A stretch of DNA of 64,000 nucleotides, taken from contig NC_057796.1 in NCBI RefSeq assembly GCF_018294505.1, positions 267,737,518-267,801,517 on the forward strand. Reading direction: 5' to 3'. Position numbers and translations under genes: made by a program. Below the pieces are notes generated by a model, which saw only the letters and a list, made by a program, of their open reading frames with translations, was not told the DNA's origin and ran no database searches. This stretch comes from Triticum aestivum. Taxonomy: Eukaryota > Streptophyta > Magnoliopsida > Poales > Poaceae. Positions 45,033 through 56,798 of the stretch are shown piece by piece (the stretch's first letter is position 1; each line of letters begins with the position of its first letter).

Positions 45033-46529
45033 TGATGACCCACAAGTACAGGGGATCAATCATAGTCCTTTCAATAAGCGAGAGTGTCGAACCCAACAAG
45101 GAGTTGAAGGAAATGACAAGCGGATTTCAGCAAGGTAATTTCTGCAGGCACTGAAATTGTCGGTAACAGGTAGTTTGATAGCAAGATAATTTAACAATAG
45201 TAACAATAGGTGCAGCAAGGTAGCCCAATCCTTTTTATATCAAAGGACAGGCCAGAACGGTCTCTTATAGTAAGCAAATCGTTCTTGAGGACACATGGAA
45301 ATTTCATCTAGTCACTTTCATCATATTGATTTGATTCGCGTTCGCTACTTTGATAATTTGATATGTGGGTGGACTAGTGCTTGGGAGCTATGCTTACTTG
45401 AACAAGCCTCCCACTTATGATTGACCCCTCTCGCAAGCATCTGCAACTACGAAAGAACAATTAAGATAAAATCTAACCATAACATTAAACATATGGATCC
45501 AAATCGGCCCTTTATGGAATAGCGCATAAACTAGGGTTTAAGCTTCTGTCACTCTAGCAACCCATCATCTAATAGCTACTCCACAATGCATTCCCTTAGG
45601 CCCAAACATTGTGAAGTGTCAGGTAGTCGACATGCACATAACAACACTAAGGGCATCACAACATACATATCATCAAAATATCAAATGAATATCAAATTCA
45701 CATGATTAATTATGACAAGACTTCGCCCATGTCCTCGAGAACAAAAGTAACTACTCACAAGACATATTCATGCTCAACATCACGGGGGTATTGAATAGCA
45801 TAATAGATCTGAACATATTTTATCTTTCACAAAATAAACCGGCTAGCATCAACTACAAGATGTAATCAACACTACTCGTCACCCACAGGACCAATCTGAG
45901 GTTTTGATACAAAGATTGAACACAAGAGGTGAACTAGGGTTTTGAGATGAGACGGTGTTGTTGAAGATGTTGATGAAGATTGGCCCTCCCATGATGAGAG
46001 GGTTGTTGGTGATGACGATAGCTTTGATTTCCCCCTCCTAGAGGGAAGTATCCCCGGCGGAATCGCTCCGCCGAAGAGCAAAAGTGCTCCTGCCCAAGTT
46101 CCGCCTCGAGACGATGACGCTCTGTCCCGGAAGTCCTCTCCATATTTTTTCTAGGTCAAATGACCATATATATCAGAATATGGGCACCGGAGGCTGGCCA
46201 AGGGGCCCACTACCCACTAGGGCGCGCTAGGGGGATAGGCGCACCCTGGTGCCTAGTGGGCACCTGGGTGGCACCTTTTGGTATTTCTTTTCTCCAATAT
46301 TTTTTATATATTCCAAAATAAAATTTCAGCTCATTTGGAGATGTGCAGAATAGGTATCTTTGACATAGCTTTTTTCAGGTCCGGAATTCCAGCTGCCGGT
46401 AATCTCCCTCTTTGTGTGAACCTTGCATATTATGAGAGAAAAGACATGAGAACTACTCCACAAAGTGTTATAATAAATAAAAACACTATAAATAACAGTA
46501 GGAAAACATGATGCAAAATGTACGTATTA
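45033..46529 (-). repeat. Athila 5' LTR
   Basis: 1497 bp. On the element strand it should run TG...CA. The 3' end is GGTCATCA (45033) and the 5' end reads TAATACGTACATTTTGC, so the terminal TG has become TA. No gene inside; ORFs on both strands are short. Confidence 0.8.
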
Positions 46530-47463
46530 GCGCTAGAGCTGTTCCACCTTGCTGACAAGTGCGCCAAGGCCGAAGAGGGTCGCCTCCTCTTATACAACGA
46601 CCCCGACCCCACGCTCGACGACAACAAGACCAAGGCAAGGAGGTCAAGCGCAAGGGCCCTGCCATGTTGGCGGCGGAGCTCGAGTAGAAGTGCGACTGCA
46701 ATCATGATGAGCCCAAGAAGGACAACCACCCGTTCTGCGTCTACCATAACATGCGCACCCACAACACTAAAGACTGCCAGGAGCTCAAGTCGCTCCGCGA
46801 CAAGTGCTTGGGCCATCGACGGGACCGCAGTGCCAGTCATTGAGGGGGCCGCGGCGTCGACCGATAGGACAGCCGCAACAACAACCAGCGCCAGGCCTAG
46901 CGCGACCAGCCTCGTGAGGGCGCTTGGTGTGATCAGCCTAGCGAGGCGCGCCCTTAGGCTAATGCTACCCTTCCACCTTCACCGCCGCCGCCTCGAAGGA
47001 ACGACATCAATCAACATGACGAGGGGGTGGGGGCTACCAGGAGCCTCACGCAGTAGCCTGCATCCTCGGGGGAGCTCAGGCCCCCGCGTCCAATGGCCTC
47101 TTCAAGCAGTTCTCTTGTGAGGTAAACACTGTCCTCCTGAGGCCTGAGGTCGCGCGACCCCTCAAGTGGTCGTAGTACACCATCACCTTCCACCCCAAGG
47201 ACCACCTTAAGTGCACGACCGCTGCCGGCACGGTCCCCATGATGTGCACCCCCACCATTAGCAACGTCGCTGTCACCAAGACTCTCATCGACGGGGGCGC
47301 CGACCTCAATGTGATCTCCATCAAGACCTTCGAGATGCTCCAAGTGCCCTATGACCAGTTGATGCCGACCAGTTCCTTCTTCAGGGTGACAGATAGGTCT
47401 ACCATCTGCCTGGGGAAAGTGCGCCTCCCCATCACCTTCGGCACCTGCGATAACTACCACATT
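46530..47463 (+). pseudogene. GC-rich Gypsy gag-protease fragment (oldest layer)
   Basis: The composition is far richer in G/C than its neighbours. A frame across about 46689-46842 contains a zinc-knuckle-like pattern (CVYHNMRTHNTKDCQELK, i.e. C-x2-H-...-H-x4-C), ending in TGA. A second frame from 47239 has TKTLIDGGADLNVISIKTFE, the protease loop with DGG, and runs open to the CACTA-2 terminus at 47464. The part left of 46530 was separated by the Athila insertion and the part right of 47463 by CACTA-2. It belongs to a different Gypsy family from Tat-1 and Tat-2, possibly RIRE2-like. Stops between the two domains show decay. Confidence 0.7.
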
Positions 47464-47680
47464 CACTACAGAAAAAAGACATATCCGTGACATTTTGGCC
47501 TGAACGAATTTTTTTCTGTCATGCTTATGAAACTTCTATGACGATAATTGTGACAAAAACATGTATCATCATAGACGTGGTGGGCTCCTACTTGTATGAC
47601 AAAAAATCATGACAGAAAATGGGTGTTTCGTCCTAGGCGGACCGGAGAAGCAGCTGCATGACATTCTTTGGGCCGTCCTT
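47464..47680 (+). repeat. CACTA-2 left terminus
   Basis: TIR followed by ATGAC/GTCAT direct and inverted words; for example TTCTGTCATGCTTATG and AATCATGACAGAAAATGG pair partly. It abuts Tat-2 pol at 47681 without an LTR. Confidence 0.7.
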
Positions 47681-49207
47681 TGATCCGGCCCTGAAGTTTA
47701 AATCGGCTGATGAGACTAAACTTGTTGACTTCGTGTCTGGCGATTCGTCCAAGCAGTTTAGCATCAGCGCTAACTTGGATCCGAAATAGGAAAGCGCGCT
47801 CATCGAGTTCATCCGTGAGAATCGGGACATCTTTGCATGGAAGCCTTCTGACATGCCTGGTGTACCGAGAGAACTCGCTGAGCACACTCTCAATGTTGAT
47901 CCTAAGTATAAATTGGTCAAGCAGTTTCTCCGCCGGTTCAATGAAGAAAGACGCAAAGCTATTGGAGAAGAAGTAGCCAGGCTCTTGGCGGCTGGATTTA
48001 TCGTTGAAGTATTCCATCCTGAGTGGTTGGCTAATCCGGTGCTGGTCCTCAAGAAGAATGGCACTTGGCGTATGTGTGTGGACTACACAGATCTCAACAA
48101 AGCTTGTCCAGCAGATCCTTTTCCCTCCCCCGTATTGATCAGATTATTGATGCTACGACGGGTTGTGAGCGGTTAAGTTTTTTGGATGCATATTCTGGTT
48201 ATCATCAGATCAAAATGGCAGTTAAGGACCAGGAGAAGACGGCCTTCATAACTCCCTTTGGAGCCTTCTGCTATGTGTCCATGCCCTTTGGGCTCAAGAG
48301 TGCACATGCGACTTATCAACGGTGTGTGCAGAATTGTCTTCATAAACAGATCGGCCGCAATGTTCATGCTATGTGGACGATATTGTGGTGAAATCAAGGA
48401 AAAAGGAGACATTGATTGATGACTTGAAGGAAACCTTTGATAACCTGCGGGTTTATAAAATGATGCTTAATCCGGCCAAGTGCGTCTTTGGTGTACCTGC
48501 AGGCAAGCTCTTGGGTTTTTTGGTGTCTAACAGGGGCATTGAAGCTAATCTGGAAAAAATCAAAGCCATCACCTCCTTGGCTAAACCGAAGTGTATCAAT
48601 GATGTTCAACGCCTGGCAGGCCGGATTGCCGCGTTGAGCCGTTTTGTCAGTCGCCTCGGCGAGAAGGCCATCCCTTTGTATCAGATGCTGAAGAAAACGG
48701 ATAACTTCGTCTGGAGTGACGCTGCTAATGAAGCATTTGAGGACTTAAAGCGGCAGCTAGCTAATCCGCCGGTTCTCGCTGCTCCGGTTGACAAAGAGCC
48801 ATTGTTGCTATATGTGGCAGCTAACGCTCGGGCTGTTAGTGTGGCTATTGTAGTGGAGCGCAAGGAGGCAGGAAAGGAATATCCGGTTCAACGGCCAGTT
48901 TACTGTATTAGTGAAGTACTCGTTGAATCCAAGCAGAGGTACCCGCATTGGCAAAAATTGGTGTATGGGGTTTTCATGGCAAGCCGGAAGCTTAAGCAGT
49001 ATTTCCAATGTCATCCCATCACGGTGGTCAGCTCTTCTCCTTTGGGGGATATAATCCAGAATAGGGAGGCAACTGGTCGGATTGCTAAGTGGGCTATCGA
49101 GCTCGGGCCTAACGGGTTGAAATACATACCCCGAACGGCGATCAAATCTCAGGCACTTGTGGATTTCATCAATGATTGGACAGGATTACAAACACCAGAA
49201 GAGAAGC
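47681..49207 (+). pseudogene. Tat-2 reverse transcriptase and RNase H
   Basis: Colinear with 23738-25251 of Tat-1. Visible: VLKKNGTWRMCVDYTDLNKA, DAYSGYHQIKMAVKDQEK, FCYVSMPFGLKS and VDDIVVKSRKK; the Tyr of the YVDD box falls in a frameshift near 48370. Other breaks are a TAG near 47788 and a frameshift near 48125. From 48373 the frame is open for 340 codons through the thumb, connection and RNase H (VLAAPVDKEPLLLYVAANAR). It is less decayed in this part than Tat-1. Confidence 0.88.
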
Positions 49208-49700
49208 CGGATCACACTTATTGGACTATTCATTTTGATGGGTCCAGGCAATTGGAGGGCTCAGGGGCTGGAGTTGTGTTAACTTCCCCGCGAGGTGATA
49301 AGTTTTGTCATGTTCTCCGTTTAATGTCCCTTGCACTAATAATGCAGCTGAATATGAGGCCTTACTCCATGGTCTTCGGATGGCTAAGGAGATGAATCTC
49401 AGCCGAGTTAAATGCTTCGGTGACTCGGATCTGGTGGCTCAACAAGTGCCTGGCACTTGGGATTCCAAGGACCTACTAATGGCAGCATATCGTCATGAGG
49501 TGGACATTGTTGCAGGTCACTTCAAAGGTTATTAGGTGGATCATGTGGACTGGCGGAAGAACGAAGCAGCAGACGCTCTAAGCCACCTGGGCTCCCAACA
49601 TAAACCGGTTCCACCTAATTTCTTCCTGGATGTTTTGCATAATCCGTCCATCAAGCTCCCTGGTGAAGAGGATTTGGCTGTTCCTGATCCGGAGGCTTAG
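49208..49700 (+). pseudogene. Tat-2 second RNase H domain
   Basis: HTYWTIHFDGSRQLEGSGAG, then after a frameshift near 49330 TNNAAEYEALLHGL and KCFGDSDLVAQQ. A TAG near 49534 follows FKGY, and the domain closes with TAG at 49698-49700, the same place as in Tat-1. Confidence 0.83.
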
Positions 49701-50959
49701 TTGGTGGCGGCTTTACATGTTATCCCGGATTGGACGGTTCCGTATCTGGCGTATATAAACCGGGGCGAGTTACCAGAGGATGAAACTTTGGCCAGGCAGA
49801 TAACCCGGCGGTCCAAGTCCATGACTATTATCAATGGAGAGTTGCATCATTGCAGTGTGACAGGGGCGTTTCAACGTTGTGTATCTCCTGATGAAGGCCG
49901 TGAAATTTTGCGTGAGATCCACGAAGGAGATTGTGGACACCACGCCGGTTCAAAATCTTTAGTGGCCAAGGCGTTTCGTCACGGTTTCTATTGGTTGACA
50001 TCTCATGCTGATGCCGAGGACTTGGTTAAAAGATGTGATGGCTGTCAGAAATTCTCACGGCGTGCTCATGTACCAGCTCAAGAATTGAGGATGATTCCAA
50101 TCACCTGGCCGTTTGCAAGTTGGGGGCTGGATATGGTTGGGCCTTTCAAGAGGTCCAAGGATAAGAAGACCCACCTTTTGGTGGAGGCAGAGCCAGTTAG
50201 TAAGTGTGATGCAGCTACGGCGGTTCAATTCATCAAAAAGGTGATCTTCCGGTTTGGCTTTCCACACAGCATTATAACAGACAATGGTACCAATCTGTCA
50301 AAGGGTGCCATGAAGGAGTTCTGTCAACGTGAGCACGTTCGGCTTGACGTGTCATCAGTGGCTCACCCCCAGTCCAATGGTCAAGCGGAGAGGCCAATCA
50401 AGAGATCTTGAGAGGCATCAAACCCTGGCTTATGGTTCCTTTGCAACGGACGCCGGGTTGTTGGGTTGAGGAGTTACCTTCAGTGTTATGGAGCATCAGT
50501 ACCACACCCAACAGATCGACAAGCTACACGCCGTTCTTCATGGTTTATGGAGCGGAAGCGGTTCTTCCTAGTGACATCCGTCATGACTCGCCTCGTGTAG
50601 CGGCATATGTTGAAGCGGATAACAAGAAGGCACGGCAGGAAGCTCTTGACCTGTTAGATGAGGAGCGTGACATGGCGGTAGCCCGTTCGGCGATTTATCA
50701 GCAAGATCGGCGTCGTTATCATAGCCGCCGGGTTAGAACCAGAACCTTTCAAGGAGATTTGGTGCTTCGACTCATCCAGTGTCAGACGAATATGCACAAG
50801 CTATCCCCCCCTTGGGAAGGGCCTTTTGTTGTCAGCAAGGATTCGCACAATGGGTCGTACTACCTAATCGATATTCGAGAGCGCAAAGACTCACGTAAAT
50901 CGGAGGAGGAGACCAATCGGCCGTGGAATATTGCTCATCTTCGGCCCTACTATACTTGA
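49701..50959 (+). pseudogene. Tat-2 integrase
   Basis: HHCC domain (HEGDCGHHAGS ... CDGCQKF) and core motifs WGLDMVGPF, IITDNGTNLSKG and HPQSNGQAER, so both catalytic Asp residues and the Glu are kept, unlike Tat-1. However, about nine residues between THLLV and EAEP (near 50184) are missing relative to Tat-1, and one base is lost after QAER (near 50394), ending the frame at 50409. The C-terminal domain continues from about 50408 to 50959 (GYTPFF-type SYTPFFMVYGAEAVLPSDI, WNIAHLRPYYT). Confidence 0.86.
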
Positions 50960-52205
50960 GCTACATGCTCTACTTATGTACATATTATGACATTGTATAT
51001 ATTATGATCAATAAAATAAACCGGAACCTCAGCTAAAGCAGGGTATCTGTTATTTTCTTACATCACGTGTGGTTACATGGAGCTTATAAAGCGGCATCCG
51101 GTTTACCCCTTGATTTAGCTGCTTAAAGCTTGATATCATATCACTTGGGGGTTGGTCGTATCCGAACCATAGCTACACCTCTTGATCGGCGCAATGCCAC
51201 AGCATCACTTGGGAGCATGGTCGAACCCGAACCATGGCTACGCCTCTTGATCGGCGTAAAGCCACAGAATCACTTGGGGGCTTGGTCGTATATGAACCAT
51301 AGCCACGCCTTTTGATCGGCGTAATGCCACAACATCACTTGGGAGCATGGTCGAACCCGAACCATGGCTACGCCTCTTGATCGGCGTAAAGCCACAGAAT
51401 CACTTGGGGGCTTGGTCAAACCCGAACCATAGCAATGCCTTTTGACCGGCGTAATGGCACAGCATCACTTGGGGGCTTGGTCGAACCCGAACCATAGCAA
51501 CACCTCTTGATCTAATTTGGGGCTTGGCAGCCCGTGAAAAGCCTCGACTACAACGGTTTTATTTGCCTTTTTCTAAGTTTCTTTTTCTTTTGTTAAGATT
51601 TGTGATGTTTTCAAACCAGTGTTTATCAACCCGGTTGGGCTGTCAACTACAAGTTGTCAGTACATGACCAAGTTATAATCCGGAGACTATCAGCCCGGTC
51701 TGGTTTTGACTCATAGTCACCAGTATGGAATAAGCCAGTGTTTATCACAACCCGGAACAGTTTTGTTGTAAGCCGGCATTATATAACAGGAGATACTTTT
51801 ACTCCGGATTAAGGTTATTACCTTCATTACAAGGTTGGTCAGCCAACACTATGCCTAAAGGTCGCAGGTATCATATATTTCCATACTTGGTTATCTTTTA
51901 CAACCTTGGTTATAAAACTTGGTCATATATATAGTTGAGTATCATGACCTGCCCGGTGGTAAACCGCCAGGGCGTTTTAAGCTTTTTATCTGCAGGAACA
52001 ATTGAAATAAATAGCTATGGATTATTAACATCATATGTCAAAGCATGCCGGATTAACACGCATCAGTTGCAGATAAATATGCACGAAGGCATAACAGACC
52101 AAGTGTTTTAACTAGCCTATTACAAGGTGTTTCAGTACCCAAAGGAATAATTGTTTCTCAATAAACATTGCAGTATGGAAGGTTAAACCGGCCCCCGAGT
52201 TATGA
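50960..52205. repeat. Tat-2 spacer with a 65-bp tandem array
   Basis: Units starting CACTTGGGGG or CACTTGGGAG begin at 51142, 51206, 51271, 51336, 51401 and 51466. Spacing is 64-65 bp and each unit contains TCGAACCCGAACCATGGC-like and CTTGATCGGCGTAA-like parts. The array is about 390 bp. From 51530 to 52205 I see nothing coding. It corresponds to the Tat-1 spacer 27035-28349, where the array is shorter. Confidence 0.85.
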
Positions 52206-55200
52206 TCACTGAGCAGCTTGACCTGACGGCTGTGGGTCATCTTGCACCGGTTCTTCTTCTTCGTCCCTACCCAGCGGCTAGAAGTCAATAGTTGTCCAGT
52301 CGATCCCAGTTAAAGCTTGGAACACAGCTTCGTCGCTTATAAGGGTGGACGGTTCAATATTAGGGGCATAAGTGTGCTTACGGATTGGAGGGACCAGGCT
52401 TTGAGTTTCAGGAGCTGGTGGAGCAACCCGCTTATTATTGATATCATAACTCGCCTGATAATGTGAAATATCAGCTTCTTTAGCAAGTTGACAAGCCAGT
52501 GGACGTACTTCCCGGTTTATGGCGCGGAGACTTCAGTGCAAAATTCTGATCCGTCTTCTTTCAAGCTTGGGTAGCCTTTAGCCACGTCCGTCGGATCAAG
52601 ATCAGGCACCCATTCTTTTGCCCGGGTTAGCGCGATCAGAGCGCCAGCCCTTGCAGCAGACCTCTTCAGCTCTTCTATCCGGGCAGGCATCATAGATAGC
52701 TTGTCTAAGGTATCCTTGATCAACGTCGGGGGTGGCTTATTGTGCGAAGCGGTGCAGATAATCCGTTGTGCGCCGGTATACAGTTGCTCTATCAGCGTGT
52801 AGGCAGCTTTCAACTTCTTCTGCACATCTGAGCCCAGATGGCTAATGCGGGTTCCTGTATCATTACAAACATCAGTAAACCGGCAACGCATGAGAGGATA
52901 TGTTGAAAGCATAAAGGAAGGATGCTTACCAAACACAGCAGCGGTCATAGCATGCACTTGCCGCTTTACACCAGTCAGCTCGTCAACCACCGGTTTAAGA
53001 GCGGCTTCTGCGTTTTCAGCCCTTTTTATCAAAGCGGCTTTTTCAGTCTCCCAATCCGCCCGCTCTTTGTTGAAGCCCTCTTTCAGTTTCTCCATAGCGC
53101 CTAGAGCGCGGGTCAACTCTTCCTTCGCTTTGGAGGCTTCAGCTTGCTGGGTTTTGATGTTCTCCTGCAGATCAGCGGTTTGGCGTTCCTTCTTGCTCAG
53201 CTCCGCCTGTAAAGAGACAGATACATAATGAGTTGACAGTACATATTTGAAGTACCAAGCACATAACAAGTTATGCCCTTAGTACTTGGGGGCTAATGCA
53301 TATTTGCGTTTACTCGGAAATTTTTACAAGTCCCAAGCACAATACAAGTATTAAGCTTGGCACTTGGGGGCTAATGTGTGTTTGCTCAAAAAGCTGTTGA
53401 TATGGGAATTCTTCTACAGTCCCGGTTCATCTTTATAAAGTTAAACCGGCCCTTGGGGACTATACCGGCGAAAGAACAGTATGGCAAATTTTAAGGAACC
53501 GGTTCATCTTAACGAGGTAATCCGGTCTCTAGAGGCAAAATATGCAAAGATAAGTTGTGACAAAAGTCCCGGTTTAGATCGGTATCATAAACCGTCACTT
53601 GGGGGCTACTAGGAATTGATAAACTACAATTGGACAAAAGAGAAAAATGGTAGTTACCTCATATCGCTCCTTCATTAAGTTTACCAAACTAGCTTCATAG
53701 TCACGGCTGGTATACAGACGGTTCAAGAAGCCAGAGTGAATATCTTGAACATTGAGGTTGGCGAAGCTTGATAAATCGGCATTCCATTTGCCTTTGCCGA
53801 TAGCAGAGAGATCATCCTTGGCAGTATGCTTTGACAAAGCTACAGGGTTGCCTGGAGTGGAGTGGCCAGTGCCAGTAATCATAACATCATCATCTTGTTC
53901 ATCAACAGCTCTTGCCGGAGTTGGCGGTTTATCAGTGTCCTTCGCTGGACTGACAGGTTTGTCACCAGTTCGGACAGGGCTGGTTGGCCGGTCTGCATGA
54001 CTTGTAGTATCAACTTGCACTTGTTCAGCAAGGAAATCATGGTCTTGAAGCGGCGGATCGTGAAGCATGGCGTCAGCATCAGTTTCTTCCAGATCTGGAG
54101 TTGTTTCCGGTTCAGCAGCTACATTTTCATCAGCCGGTTTGTTCAACCGAGCTTTCTTGCTGGGTCTTGGCTTGGCGCTGCGAAAAGATAAGACATAAGG
54201 ATCAGTACAGTATGAAAAGATAACATATCAAGAATAAAGACATGTGCATAACTCACCCAGGAACTGTTTTGAGAGGTGGAAGCTGTGTGGCCGAAGACTC
54301 GCCAGAGGATGAGTGAGAAGTACCCTGATAATTTGAATCAGATGGGTTAAGAGGCTGGCGAAAACAACCTGCTTTTGGGCATGAAGTATCAATGGGATAA
54401 GAGACCTCTGATCGGCGTTTCCGAACCGGACTGTTCGGTAAACCGGCGGAGGTAACTACCTGGCCGCTGTGCCGGGTTGTACGGCGAGCTTCGTGCTGCT
54501 GCGTCTTCAAAAGAAAGTTTGGATCCAAATAAGCAAGAGGGTGAGAAAATTTTACTTTCCGGTTTGCTTGACGGATTTTTGATGTTGGCAGAGGATCTGA
54601 ATCGGAGGAAAGAATAGTTACCTCTACGTCCTCAGCGTGACTGCCTTCAGCGTCGTCCTGATAATAATCATTGTCAATGAGATGTACGAAAAATGAACCA
54701 AGAGAGTCAAGTTCTACCTCTGATTCCGGATTACGCACATTGTCATCAACTGGTAGATCGGAGGATGCAGTGGTCCTTCTTTTGGCAGGTTTTTAACAAC
54801 CTTGGTCTTTGGACGAACTGGCTTGACCGGTTTGTCTTGCGGTTTCGCCGGTTTGTCTTGTGATGGTTTCTTGTTCCAGAACGGATCATCACCCTGTCAG
54901 AAAAATAATCACACTTTCAGAGAGTATTTGGACAGAAGCAAATTCAGATACAAAGGATTATATGATTCTTACAGCTGGTGGTTTATTGAAGGTGCAGAAA
55001 GGGAGTAGCCCGGTTTGGGCACAGACGGCCTCCGGTTCGTTCAGTATTTTCTTTACAGCCTCAGTGACTTCGTCATCTGTAAGCTGAATGTCAATGTGCC
55101 GCTGAGCATCCTTCAAACTCCCCGTGTACTCACACATCAAACCGGGGCGCCGGCTTAAGGGCAGAATGCTCCAGCTTATCCAGCAACGAGCAAGATCAAC

Positions 55201-55860
55201 TCCTGTCAAACCGTTCGCCATGAAGGCTCTAAGCTTTGAAAGTTGGGGAGCATAGTTGGCCCGTTCTCTTGCTGTCAGCCTCTGAGGAAACGGGTGTGTG
55301 TTGCTCAGGCGTTCAGGGCGGTAACCCGGCAGGGGGTTTTCGTCAGATGGAGAGGTATCCATGCAGTAAAACCAAGTTTGGTTCCACTCTTTGGGGTGAC
55401 TGTGGAGTTTGGGATGGGGGAAGGTGACTTCTTTCCTCTTCTGAACCGCCATTCCGCCGAGTTCCGTATTGGGTCCATCTGAGAACTCGGTGCGACGGTT
55501 TAAATGAAAGAAATCCCTAAACAGTTCGACTGTAGGTTCCTCTTGCAGATAAGCTTCACAGAATACTTGGAAGTGGCAGATATTGGTAACAGAGTTGGGA
55601 CCGATGTCTTGAGGGCGCAGCTGAAAATTGGCTAGCACATCTCGGAAATTTTTTGAACCGGGGAGGGCTAAAACCTCGTACGAGATGATCAGCAAACACG
55701 ACTACTTCTCCATCTTGGGTGTAGGAGGATTCTCCGGGCCAGGTACCCTCCAGTGGATGACATCTTTCTTGGCTAGGGCGCCCGTTTTAACAAGGTTGTT
55801 TAGTTGCTCCTCAGTTACTCGAGATGGAGCCCAATTGCACTCATAAACTTGTTTAGCCAT
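52206..55860 (-). pseudogene. Antisense gene of Tat-2 (PF04195-like), five coding exons
   Basis: Exons on the minus strand: 55860-54973, 54893-54257, 54177-53658, 53206-52930, 52854-52206 (stop TGA). Donors and acceptors fall at the same protein positions as in Tat-1; exon 1 is 888 nt here and 887 in Tat-1, exon 4 is 277 and 276. It starts MAKQVYECNWAPSRVTEEQL and has the same domain order: conserved PF04195-like exon 1, basic and acidic exon 2, Pro-rich exon 3, coiled-coil exon 4 (NKERADWETEKAALIKRA), and exon 5 with KKLKAAYTLIEQLYTGAQR and an acidic C terminus. Breaks: a lost base near 55733, an added C near 55668, a shift near 52530 and a stop near 52280. Less decayed than Tat-1 in exons 1 to 4. 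Function unknown. Confidence 0.8.
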
Positions 55861-56376
55861 GACAAGGAAAATCTGAAACATGAGTATTACCGGTTTAAGA
55901 TTTACAGTGGACAACTATACATCGGTATGAGGATACTAGCATATTGGTAAACCGGAGTCTGGCAATGGTACGGTGTAATGCATTGGCGGTTCAACAGGGG
56001 ACTAATGGTATCTACCGGGTCATCATTTTTCTGTGAGGTTAAACCAGCCAATCTGGTATTCAAAGGGTGTAAGAGAAGGAAGAAACAAGTTTCACATCTT
56101 GCTATGGTAATTTCAGATCTACCGCGCGTAGGAAAAACAAAATATATTCTGACCTAAATTCCAGTGTACTGAAGGTCACCAAGATGAGATGAGTTGGATA
56201 TCAAACAGGTGCTGAAATTGCTAAAGATGTGGTTTAAACTACTACCGCACGAGACCTATGTGATTTTTGGATCTAACCCACGGATATAAATAAGGGAAAA
56301 GAAGGGCGGCGACGAACATCGATGAACGATAGAAACCCTAAGCGTAGATCTATGGTAAGAGAAAGGGGAGACTTAC

Positions 56377-56540
56377 GGATGCTGTTGAGCCGAGGTGGCG
56401 CGCAGAGGAGCTCTGGTACATTCAGGTCGATGCAGCGGCCAAGGTTGGTGCAGCAGTCGAAGGTTGACGGCGGCGGCCGAGGTTGAAGGTTCGGGCGTCG
56501 CGAGTATGAAGATGAAGCGAAGAGGCACGAGGGGGAAACT
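56377..56540 (-). promoter_or_regulatory. 5' leader exon of the Tat-2 antisense gene
   Basis: C/T-rich leader ending in AACAGCATCC before the donor GTAAGT (56376-56371). The acceptor TTTCAG lies about 12 bases before the ATG at 55860, giving a leader intron of about 500 bp. The sequence resembles the Tat-1 leader along its length. Confidence 0.62.
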
Positions 56541-56558
56541 GGAAAGACTCCCTGGCCT

Positions 56559-56566
56559 TATTTATA
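56559..56566 (-). promoter_or_regulatory. TATA box for the Tat-2 antisense gene
   Basis: TATAAATA on the minus strand, about 25-30 bases upstream of the leader. It lies 232 bp from the 3' LTR; in Tat-1 the distance is 279 bp. Confidence 0.65.
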
Positions 56567-56798
56567 AGGAGATAAACGACACATGCGAAAATCAAGGAGC
56601 CGGCTTTTTGGATATAAGGTAATGCTGTCACCTCGATTGTCGGAGGCTCGTTAATGACAGGTGACGTCACGGCGGTTTACCAAGATCCTAGAAGATGATG
56701 TCATGGCGGTTTACAAGATTGTCTGAAGATGTTGAAGAAGAAATTTTCTCAAGTATTGAGGATTGACATGAACCTGTTCAAATCAATCTGGGGCCTAA

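Larger units (their letters stand above)
33450..46529 (-). mobile_element. Athila-lineage Gypsy retrotransposon (right part)
   Basis: Minus-strand order: 5' LTR (46529-45033), PBS (45021-45004), gag start (44926), CACTA-3 insertion, gag tail and protease region, then RT up to the Tat-1 junction at 33450. The rest of pol and the 3' LTR lie left of the window. The RT and protease segments read like wheat Athila elements. The right flank is GCGCT (46530-46534). Confidence 0.85.

Noticed and set aside
47464..47680. Possible small MITE with ATGACA inverted words
   Set aside because: Only one terminus is present, with a CACTA-type end; no matching right terminus nearby.
51142..51530. Regularly spaced repeat that could be mistaken for a CRISPR array
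   Set aside because: Directly tandem 65-bp units without unique spacers, in a plant retrotransposon.
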